This document shows positions 43,421 through 52,000 of a stretch of DNA of 64,000 bases, one piece after another (position 1 is the stretch's first letter; every line of letters begins with the position of its first letter). The position numbers and the translations under genes are program-made. This DNA comes from Bacteroidota bacterium (GTDB lineage Bacteria > Bacteroidota > Bacteroidia > AKYH767-A > 2013-40CM-41-45), in NCBI GenBank assembly GCA_016713765.1, contig JADJON010000001.1:2662193-2726192 (forward strand), read 5' to 3'. The notes under the pieces are model-generated. The model was not told the origin of the DNA. It worked only from the letters and a program-made list of their open reading frames with translations, and did no database searches.

Positions 43421-43834
43421 TTACTTCTTCAACAAATCCCTGATCTCCGTCAGCAAGACTTCCTGTTTAGGTGGAGCCGGAGGTGCGGCTGGTGCTGCTT
43501 CCTGCTTCCGACGCATATTATTGACAGCTTTGATCACCATGAAGATGGCGAAAGCCACGATTACGAAGTCAACGATCGACTCGAAAAAACTTCCGATGTT
43601 CAGGGTGACCGGGGAAATCTCCTTCCCGGCGGCATTCATACCGGCTTCTTTGAGGGTCAGTTTCCAGGCCGCGAAATCGGTCTCTCCGATTACCAGCCCG
43701 ATCATCGGTGAGATGATATCGGTAACCAGCGAATCGACGATTTTCCCGAAGGCACCGCCGATGACTACACCGACAGCCAGGTCCATGACGTTGCCGCGGT
43801 TGACGAACTCTTTGAATTCTTTTAATAGGCCCAT
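43421..43834 (-). CDS. mscL: Large-conductance mechanosensitive channel
   Basis: A 137-residue homopentameric inner-membrane channel that opens under hypo-osmotic shock. The N-terminal amphipathic helix and TM1 are typical ([41 protein letters not shown]), with a periplasmic loop, TM2 ([22 protein letters not shown]) and a C-terminal helix bundle after an Ala/Pro-rich linker. The start at [10 protein letters not shown] (43834) fits the family; the 15 residues upstream in frame do not. Confidence 0.95.
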   Translation of the reverse strand: MGLLKEFKEFVNRGNVMDLAVGVVIGGAFGKIVDSLVTDIISPMIGLVIGETDFAAWKLTLKEAGMNAAGKEISPVTLNIGSFFESIVDFVIVAFAIFMVIKAVNNMRRKQEAAPAAPPAPPKQEVLLTEIRDLLKK

Positions 43835-43896
43835 ATTCTTTATGTTTTGGTGGCCGAAATTTACAAAAGTGATGGTCACGTCCCCGCGATAATTAT

Positions 43897-43928
43897 TTGA
43901 AAAGGGTCATGGCAATCGGGTATATTTG
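43897..43928 (+). promoter_or_regulatory. Promoter of asnB
   Basis: TATATTTG at 43921-43928 is a full match to TAnnTTTG; a TTG lies 21 bases upstream (43897-43899). Transcription would start at about 43935, only a few bases before the asnB ATG at 43940, so the mRNA may be nearly leaderless. Confidence 0.55.
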
Positions 43929-43939
43929 TAACACAACGC

Positions 43940-45859
43940 ATGTGTGGCATCGCGGGCATTGTCGCCCTCACTTCTCAAGGCACCCATACGCTTTCTACCA
44001 TTCAGGAAGCCGTGCACTGCCTACGACAACGCGGACCTGACGCGAGCGGCATCGCGACCTTTGATCGTTTGTCGTTAGGGCACGCCCGGCTCTCCATCAT
44101 CGATACGAGTGACGCGGGCCGGCAACCGATGTCGGACCCTTCGGGCCGCTACACCATCATTTTCAATGGTGAATTCTTCAATTACCGGGAACACCGGGAA
44201 GAACTGGTTCGTCGTGGCGTCAGTTTGCATTCGAATAGTGATACCGAAGTCTTATTGCATTGGTACATCCTGGAAGGTGCAGCGTGTCTGCAACGCGTCA
44301 ACGGTTTCTTCGCGCTCGCCATTTACGATCGAACGGAACGTAAGCTGTTTGTCGCACGCGACCGCATGGGTGTGAAACCCTTGCTGACGTATACCGACAG
44401 CGATCGTTTCTGCTTCGCCAGCGAAATGAAGGCACTGGTACGCATGGGAATTCCCGTGCGGCTGGATCGTGTCTCACTCTTCCAATACCTTCAGTTGAAT
44501 TACGTACCCGGGCCGGAATCCATGCTGCAAGGGGTTCGAAAACTGGAACCCGGACATTACCAAGTCATCCGAAACATCGGGGAAAACGCTTCCGTGGATG
44601 AACCGGTAGCATACTATCAGATTCCGGATTCGACCTTTGAAACAACGCCAAGCTACCACGAAGCACAGGACCGCCTGCTGCACCTACTGGAACGCTCGGT
44701 GGAACGACGCATGGTCGCCGACGTTCCGCTCGGCGCATTTCTCAGTGGAGGCATCGACTCTTCTGTTATTGTCGCGCTGGCCAGCGGGATGACGAAGAAG
44801 CTGAAAACCTTTTCCATCGGCTTCCGCGACGAACCGCAATTCGACGAAACCCACTTTGCGGAGCTCGTTGCCCAGCGGTATAAAACCGATCATACCGTAT
44901 TCAAGCTCACAACCGACGACCTTTACTCCGTTCTGCAACCGGCGCTTGATTACATCGATGAACCCTTCGCCGACTCCAGCGCGCTCAATGTATTCCTGTT
45001 GAGCCGTGAAACCCGTAAGCACGTAACAGTCGCGCTGAGCGGCGACGGTGCCGATGAACTTTTCGGCGGCTACAACAAGCACGCCGCTGAATGGCGGTTG
45101 CGGAACAACAGCACTGCTACCACGGCCATCCGGCTCCTGGGACCACTGTGGAAGCAACTGCCACGCTCGCGCAACGGCAAATGGACCAACAGATTCCGTC
45201 AACTCGATCGCTTTAGCTCCGGGGCCGGCATGTCGGCGACGGACCGGTATTGGCGATGGGCAGGCTTCGAGGATGAGTCCAGTGTTCGACAGTTGTTCAT
45301 GCATGACAGTTTCAGCACGGATGAACGGGTTTATCAGGCCCGCAAAACACGGTTGACGAGGTTTATCAAAGGCGGAACATCCCTGAACGATGTGTTGCGC
45401 AACGATATGGAGCTGGTGCTCGTCAACGATATGCTTACGAAAGTCGACCTGATGTCGATGGCCAATTCACTCGAAGTCAGGACCCCCTTCCTGGATTATG
45501 AAGTGGTCAATTTCGCGAGCCGCCTGCCGGGAGAATATAAGATCGACGGCAACGGCAGAAAGAAAGTATTACGGGATGCGTTTCGCAAGCTCCTACCCGA
45601 CGAGCTCTACCGACGCGGCAAGCAGGGATTCGAAGTTCCACTGTTGAACTGGTTCCGCGGCGAATTGAGAACGCATATCACCGAAGACCTGCTTTCACGT
45701 GAGCGTCTCGCAGATCAGGGAATTTTCGACCCCGAAGCGGTAGCATTGATCCTGAAGCGCCTGTTCAGTCGCGATCCGGGAGAATCGGTCGCGCAGGTCT
45801 GGGCGCTGTTGGTATTCCAGCATTGGTACGATCGTTATCGACCGTTACATGACGCGTAA
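43940..45859 (+). CDS. asnB: Asparagine synthetase (glutamine-hydrolysing)
   Basis: A 639-residue two-domain enzyme. N-terminal Ntn glutaminase: the MCGIAGIVA start gives the Cys nucleophile after Met removal, then RQRGPDASG, LSIIDTSDAGRQPM, IFNGEFFNYRE and DTEVLLHWY. C-terminal ATP-pyrophosphatase: PLGAFLSGGIDSSVIVAL (PP loop), then LSGDGADELFGGY. It is longer than E. coli AsnB and of the type often found in Bacteroidota polysaccharide regions, so an acceptor other than free aspartate is possible. It overlaps the DUF218 gene by 11 bases. Confidence 0.93.
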   Translation: MCGIAGIVALTSQGTHTLSTIQEAVHCLRQRGPDASGIATFDRLSLGHARLSIIDTSDAGRQPMSDPSGRYTIIFNGEFFNYREHREELVRRGVSLHSNSDTEVLLHWYILEGAACLQRVNGFFALAIYDRTERKLFVARDRMGVKPLLTYTDSDRFCFASEMKALVRMGIPVRLDRVSLFQYLQLNYVPGPESMLQGVRKLEPGHYQVIRNIGENASVDEPVAYYQIPDSTFETTPSYHEAQDRLLHLLERSVERRMVADVPLGAFLSGGIDSSVIVALASGMTKKLKTFSIGFRDEPQFDETHFAELVAQRYKTDHTVFKLTTDDLYSVLQPALDYIDEPFADSSALNVFLLSRETRKHVTVALSGDGADELFGGYNKHAAEWRLRNNSTATTAIRLLGPLWKQLPRSRNGKWTNRFRQLDRFSSGAGMSATDRYWRWAGFEDESSVRQLFMHDSFSTDERVYQARKTRLTRFIKGGTSLNDVLRNDMELVLVNDMLTKVDLMSMANSLEVRTPFLDYEVVNFASRLPGEYKIDGNGRKKVLRDAFRKLLPDELYRRGKQGFEVPLLNWFRGELRTHITEDLLSRERLADQGIFDPEAVALILKRLFSRDPGESVAQVWALLVFQHWYDRYRPLHDA

Positions 45860-46589
45860 TCCGAAGATAGCAGCACTTATTGCCGGCACCTTAACCTGGA
45901 CTCGCCGGATCCTGCTCGGCCTGGGCGGATTATTTGTGGTGATCCTGATCCTGTCGTTCACCACCCTGCCCTTCTGGATGTACTACCGGCTTGGCACAAC
46001 ATCCGCGGATTATCGCTTCGCTCCTAAACGGATCATCCTCCTCGGAGCCGGCGGCATGCCCTCCGAAGCCAACCTGCTGCGCGCCTACACGACCGCCGAA
46101 CTGGCTACCCGCTTTCCCGAAGCCGAAGTAGAAATCGCCTTGACCAAAGGAATCGGTGAATCCCTGTCCGGCAGCGCGATCGGTCAGTTGCGCGATGAAC
46201 TCGTTCAGCGGGGAGTCAAGGAGAACCGGATCCTGTTGGAAGTCCGTGGCCATAACACGCGCGAACAAGCCCAACGCATCTTCGAAGAAATTCGCTTGCC
46301 TGAATATCCGATCGTCCTCATCACCTCACCGGAGCACCTCTACCGATCGTTGTTGTCTTTCCGTAAAGTCGGCTTCTCGAATGTGGGCGGAACCGCCGCT
46401 TTTGAAAAAGCCTTGGAAGAAGAGTTGACGTACCGGTCGGAAAAACTGGGCGGCCGCAAATTGCCCGGGCCCGAAGTCGGCGAAAGCCTGCAACTCCGTT
46501 ACCAGTTCTGGAACCATCTCCACTATCAGGTCAAATGCTATCGGGAATACCTTGCACTTGCCTATTATAAAATAAAAGGGTGGATCTGA
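45849..46589 (+). CDS. DUF218 (YdcF/SanA-like) membrane protein
   Basis: A 246-residue protein with one N-terminal membrane helix (RILLGLGGLFVVILILSFTTLPFWM) and a periplasmic DUF218 domain (RIILLGAGGMPSEANLLRAYTTAELATRFP, KENRILLEVRGHNTREQA, VLITSPEHLYRSLLSFRKVGF). SanA/ElyC relatives affect envelope integrity and precursor handling. The overlap with asnB suggests coupling. The last codons lie inside the 5' arm and loop of a terminator hairpin. Confidence 0.88.
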   Translation: MTRNPKIAALIAGTLTWTRRILLGLGGLFVVILILSFTTLPFWMYYRLGTTSADYRFAPKRIILLGAGGMPSEANLLRAYTTAELATRFPEAEVEIALTKGIGESLSGSAIGQLRDELVQRGVKENRILLEVRGHNTREQAQRIFEEIRLPEYPIVLITSPEHLYRSLLSFRKVGFSNVGGTAAFEKALEEELTYRSEKLGGRKLPGPEVGESLQLRYQFWNHLHYQVKCYREYLALAYYKIKGWI

Positions 46590-46603
46590 GTCCACCCTTT
46601 TTT
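46574..46603. terminator. Terminator overlapping the end of the DUF218 gene
   Basis: AAAAGGGTGGA pairs with TCCACCCTTTT around a six-base loop, then more T residues. The stop codon TGA (46587-46589) sits in the loop. It lies between convergent genes and may act in both directions. Confidence 0.87.
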
Positions 46604-46615
46604 CAATGCTTGTAA

Positions 46616-46999
46616 TTATCGGGAAACGCCCAGGGAATCCAGCTCCGCGACTGAAACGGACGGCGGAAGGATTCCATTGCGGATCTTATAGACCATCAGT
46701 ACGCCGCAGGCTTTCGCATTCGCTTCTGAAGAGAAACCACGAACGCCCTGTACCGCGGGAATCGTAGGTTGGTGCACGTAGATCTTTTCACCGTTCAGGA
46801 TGTCAAAGCCGTAGCCGGAATTTCCGTCTGAATTGGAAAAGGTCCGAACGCTCCAAACACCCGCCTCAGCAGGGGCGGGTCGGGATGTTGCCGGCGGACG
46901 CACGGGATCTTCGGCTTTTCCCTCCCCGGAAACAGACCCTCCGGAATTGCATGCGTAACCTGCAAGCATGACAAGTATGATCAACAGACTTTTCTGCAT
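46616..46999 (-). CDS. DUF4907-like lipoprotein
   Basis: A 127-residue predicted lipoprotein: signal (LLIILVMLAG) with the lipobox Cys in AGYACNSG, a Pro/Ala-rich linker (residues 25-48), then a small domain (WSVRTFSNSDGNSGYGFDILNGEKIYVHQPTIPAVQG, then FSSEANAKACGVLMVYKIRNGILPP). It resembles DUF4907, a Bacteroidota family of unknown function. It starts nine bases after the M2 peptidase gene and is probably co-transcribed with it. Confidence 0.78.
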   Translation of the reverse strand: MQKSLLIILVMLAGYACNSGGSVSGEGKAEDPVRPPATSRPAPAEAGVWSVRTFSNSDGNSGYGFDILNGEKIYVHQPTIPAVQGVRGFSSEANAKACGVLMVYKIRNGILPPSVSVAELDSLGVSR

Positions 47000-47008
47000 C
47001 GCGGCCTG

Positions 47009-48814
47009 TTATTTCATTTCCGGTAACGTATAGGTCCGGCCGGCGTTCTCTTTTTTCAACCAATCCATCAGCGGACTGAAATAGTCCAGCATGGCGCGGG
47101 CGCTCAGATCTTCTCCCGTCTTTTCCTTCAGCAACTTACGCCAGTCGGCACTGCTGCCTGGCCGCATGATGTCCGCGATGAATTTACCGACTTCCTGGTT
47201 GCCGAAATAATTCGTCGCGTGGGGATCCTGTTTGAGGATGTTCCTGGCGATGTGATCGTGCACCTGGAACAGCAGGATAAAACTGAGTGCATAGTCATAA
47301 TACTGTGCAGGGTCGTCGTTGATGTGGATCTTGGTTGCCGCATCGCAATAGTCTTCACCCCGCTCAACCGGCGGCACAATGCCCTGGTACTGTCTGACGA
47401 TCTCCCACCAGCGCTTGTTCCACTGATCCGAAGGAAGACGCTTGGCGTACAGTTCATATTCGAAATGACTCATTGTCCCTGCGCTCCAGGGAATGAATAC
47501 GACATAGTTCAAGGCATCCTTGAGCAGGTGTTTCATCTCATCCATCTTGGTTGTGGAATCAACCAGGCCAAGTCCGGCGGCAAAGGGTTGCTGCATGGCT
47601 GCAAGACCCATCATGCTGCCAAGCGCCTCGTGATATGCCCGGTTTGCCCCCTCCCTCAGGAGGTAAGGTACTTCAGGATTGCTGTAAGAAATGTAATAAT
47701 AGATGTGCCCGTATTCATGATGCACCGTCTCGTACCATTCGGCATTCGGCACGATACTCATGAGCGACCGAACATCGTTTTCCAGGTCCATGTGCCAGGC
47801 GGAAGCGTGGGTGTTCTTTTTATAACCGGCATCTTTCGGAACCGGATACAGGCTGGATTTTTCCCAGAATGATTTCGGAAGTTCCGGAAAGCCGAGTGAA
47901 ACATAGAACTTCTCACCCTGACGGGCGACCCATTCGGCATCTTTCAGCTGTAGCGCGCTGTCGAGGTTGAGTCCTTCCACGGTGACCATCTCACTCCAGT
48001 CCTGTCCCCAACGATTGCTCAGCCAGTGCGCAGGCAGGAATTCCGGCACATTTTTTACCCCATACTTCTTTGAAAGCTCATAGCGCATGTACGTATGGAG
48101 CTCGCGGTACAGCGGATAAAGTTCCTTGTTGAAGCGATCCAACAGGCTCATCATCTCGTCGGTGCTCATTCCGTAATCGGAAACCTGGTAGGTGAAATAA
48201 TCGGGGTAGCCGAGTCCTTCCACCACTTTGTTTCGCAGGTCGCGCAGGTTCATCAGACCGGGCTTCAACTCCGCGCCTACCGCCTTGCTGGCCTCCCAGG
48301 CCTTGCGGCGCATGGTCGTATCCCTGACATCGGCGAGCATGGAGTCGATGTCGTTCGGGGTGACTTCCTTTCCGTCGATTGAAAACTTATAACCGTATAA
48401 GTTCTCCGTTTGAGCCGTTCCGGCCCGGATAAGCTCCTTCACCGTCTCCGAAGCCGACTCCGGATTACCGGCTGCGAGGTACAGGATCTTCTTCAGTTGC
48501 TTGACCTGCAAGGCTGTCAGGTCCTTCTCATGCTCCAGATACTTTCTTGCCTTTTCGATATTCTCCTTACTACCGGTAAAATTGGCCATCGCTTCATCGG
48601 CAATGCGGGATTCATAAGCGTTCACGGTATCACCCGCCACGATGTGGGTATTGACCTTCCACTGGCCTTCACTGGAAGCCGTATATAACTCACGGTACTT
48701 CTTGTTGTAATCGTCCAAATAGGTCTGAACTTCTTGTTGAATACCCTGCTGGGTGTTTCCGCACGAAGCGAGTACGATCAACAAAGCGGGGAGGAACTTC
48801 GATAGGCTTTTCAT
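47009..48814 (-). CDS. M2 family peptidyl-dipeptidase (ACE-like), lipoprotein
   Basis: A 601-residue zinc dipeptidyl carboxypeptidase-like protein. The N-terminus carries a lipobox (LLIVLASC), so it is probably lipid-anchored in the envelope. The active site is HHEYGHIYYYISY (HExxH) with the third ligand in the downstream REGANRAYHEALGSMMGLA segment (E-x-x-x-D/E). This arrangement and the mostly helical remainder match family M2. It probably trims dipeptides from peptide C-termini. Bacterial M2 enzymes are widespread in Bacteroidota. Confidence 0.9.
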   Translation of the reverse strand: MKSLSKFLPALLIVLASCGNTQQGIQQEVQTYLDDYNKKYRELYTASSEGQWKVNTHIVAGDTVNAYESRIADEAMANFTGSKENIEKARKYLEHEKDLTALQVKQLKKILYLAAGNPESASETVKELIRAGTAQTENLYGYKFSIDGKEVTPNDIDSMLADVRDTTMRRKAWEASKAVGAELKPGLMNLRDLRNKVVEGLGYPDYFTYQVSDYGMSTDEMMSLLDRFNKELYPLYRELHTYMRYELSKKYGVKNVPEFLPAHWLSNRWGQDWSEMVTVEGLNLDSALQLKDAEWVARQGEKFYVSLGFPELPKSFWEKSSLYPVPKDAGYKKNTHASAWHMDLENDVRSLMSIVPNAEWYETVHHEYGHIYYYISYSNPEVPYLLREGANRAYHEALGSMMGLAAMQQPFAAGLGLVDSTTKMDEMKHLLKDALNYVVFIPWSAGTMSHFEYELYAKRLPSDQWNKRWWEIVRQYQGIVPPVERGEDYCDAATKIHINDDPAQYYDYALSFILLFQVHDHIARNILKQDPHATNYFGNQEVGKFIADIMRPGSSADWRKLLKEKTGEDLSARAMLDYFSPLMDWLKKENAGRTYTLPEMK

Positions 48815-49031
48815 CCGATGGGTTTATCCTGCAAAACTACGCATTCGCCAAGTTTTGAAGCGCCTTAGCTTTCCCTTCAATGCTGCGGTTCCCGACAAGC
48901 CCGAAAAGCGCGTCTAGCAAGGGATTTCAGGCTTTCTAGTTTAAAATGACGTTAAAATGCCTTACATTAGTCGCTCTTCCTTCTTTTACATCTTATACAA
49001 CACAAACGTGAAACTCACCTCTAAACCTGGA

Positions 49032-52000
49032 ATGCTGCAGTCATTCCTTTTTCCGCGCCTCAACAGCAACTTTGGTTCACTTTCCCGGAAAAGTACTTTC
49101 TCCCTACTGGCGCTGCTTGGATGCCTCTTGATTTCGGCCAGGTTGAAAGCAGGAGATGCTTGTATGCAGTTGCCCATTTCACTTGCCGACCGCGTCAACC
49201 AGTCCGAGCTGATCATTGAAGGTGAAATCATCAGCAGCCAGTCGAAGTGGAATGTTGAACGAAACATGATCTTCACGGTAAGCCAGATTCGTGTCTTCAA
49301 ACTGTTTAAAGGCAGCTTATCAGGCTCGGTAGTTACACTGCTTACGGAAGGAGGCCAGGATGGACTTGATCTCATTGAAGTAGGCAATGAATTCATGCCG
49401 GTCGTCGGCGAGCAAGGCGTGTTCATGCTCAAAACGAACTCGAAGATTCCGAACCTGGCCATTCGGTTTCAGGGCCCACTCTATACCTGCTTCATGGCAC
49501 ATCAAAGTACGGTCATGTACAACCTCTTTGATAAAACAGCCAACAGTCCGTTTCAACAATTCAACAGTATTCCATACGGACTATATCCGGCCATTCATCA
49601 GATCACCGGGCAGTACCACACGGAATTGATTACAAATACCCGGCTCAACCAGGCCTTGCAGCAAACACAGTCAGGAAATCAGGTGTACGCGGTCCCGACT
49701 ATCACCTCGTTCACTCCGACGACGATCACCGCCGGCACCCGCAGCCTGCTTACCATCAACGGTACCAATTTCGGTGCATCGCGAGGAGCAGGTTTCGTCG
49801 AGTTTCGCAATGCCAACGATGGAGGTGCCAGCTGGGTCCAGGCCAAAGCAAGTGACTACCGAACCTGGACCAACACACAGATCACGGTCTGGGTTCCCTC
49901 CAGTTCACTTTCCAACGGCCCTTCCGCCGGAACCGGCCAGATCCGGGTCACGAACAACGATCCGAATATCGCCACCAGTACAGGAACACTGACGGTCACC
50001 TATTCTGTCATCAACGTGGAATTCGACGGCAAGGGTCAGTACACGGAACACCAGAACGACAATACCACAGGTGGCTACACCTTCCAATGCGAAGCCGCCA
50101 CCTTTGCCGCGAATGCCCCTGCTGTCGCCGCCTTTACCCGTGCCATGAACACCTGGACCTGCAGTACCAACATGAATTGGATCCTGGGAGCAAACACAGC
50201 CGTGGACACTGCACTTGCCGATGGCATCAATATCGTTCGCTTTGACAAAGGCCCCAGCCTGCCTGCCGGTGTATTGGGCAGAGCTACTAGCCGGTTTTCC
50301 GGTTGTATCAATGCAGCGGCTCCCAGCGATACCGTCTGGACAGTCACCGAAGTCGATGTCGTGTACGATGATGGTGCTGCCGGCCTTTCCTGGAATTTCT
50401 CGACAGCCAACGCCACCTTCTCGCAAATCGACTTTGAAACGGTCACTGTACACGAATTGGGGCACGCGCATCAGTTGCAGCACATCATCAATTCGGGCGC
50501 GATCATGCACTACTCCATCTCGAATGGTCAAACCTCCCGGGTGCTCTCGCCTACGATCGATGTCCCGGCCGGAAATTTCGTCATGACCCGGAGTACCGCA
50601 GCCCACGGAGCCTGCAAACCTTCTCCCATGACGAGCCTCTCTCTGGCGGCCTCCGTTTCCATTGCCGCCAGTCCGGGAACCAGCGTTTGTTCGAACACCA
50701 GTGTGACATTTACGGCTACCCCCGTCCTACCCGCCGGAACCGCCACTTATACCTGGAAAAAGAACGGCGTTACGGTTGGCACGAACAGCACCACCTACAC
50801 GAATGCATCCTGGGTCAACGGCGATCAGGTACAAGTAGTGATGAGCGTCTCGGGCGGTTGCAATCAAACCGTCAATTCGAATACGCTCACCATGACGGTC
50901 AGCACGGCTGTTACCGCATCCGTCAGTATCGCCGCTTCACCTGGCACAACCGTCTGCAACGGGACGAATGTGACCTTCACCGCTACCCCCACCAACGGAG
51001 GCACGACACCTGCTTACCAATGGAAATTAAACGGAAGTAACGTCGGTACCAACAGCCCCACCTACTCGAACGCCGCTCTGGCGAACGGAAACACCGTCTC
51101 TTGCGTGATGACCAGCAATGCCAATTGCGTAACCGGTAGTCCCGCAACATCCAACGCCCTGACCATGACGGTGAACACAACACCATCGGTCTCGATCTCT
51201 CCTGCAACGGTTACAATCTGTTCCGGACAAAGCACGACCCTCACCGCTTCCGGTGCCTCGACCTACGCATGGTCGCCGGGCGGTGCGACAACCGCGGCCA
51301 TCACGGTAACTCCCGGAGCAACCACCACTTATACCGTCATTGGCACGACCGGCTCCTGCACGGCTTCCGCTACGAGGTTGGTAACGGTGAACACGACTCC
51401 TTCGGTTTCTATATCACCTGCATCCGCAACGATCTGTTCCGGACAAAGCACGACCCTGACGGCATCGGGCGCGACTTCCTACAGTTGGGCTCCCGGTGGA
51501 GCGATAACCGCCGCTGTTACGGTGAACCCCGGCGCTACAACCACCTACACCGTCATCGGCACTACCGGTTCGTGTACCGCCTCCGCAACCCGACTGGTAA
51601 CGGTCAATACAACGCCTACTGTTTCGATTTCTCCCGCAACAGCAACTATTTGTTCCGGACAAAGCACGACGCTGACGGCCTCAGGAGCAACCAGCTACAG
51701 TTGGACTCCCGGCGGAGCAATCACCGCCGCCGTTACGGTGTCACCCGGAGCCACTACCACCTACACCGTCATCGGTACTACCGGCTCGTGTACCGCTTCT
51801 GCTACGCGATTGGTAACCGTCAATACGACCCCGACCATCACGATTTCTCCTGCTTCGACAACGATCTGTAACGGTAGCAGCACCACACTCACCGCTTCCG
51901 GCGGAACCACTTACTCCTGGACTCCGGGAGGAGCGACGACGGCTGCCATTACGGTATCGCCCACCACCACAACCGCTTACACAGTGGTCGGCACTTCGGG

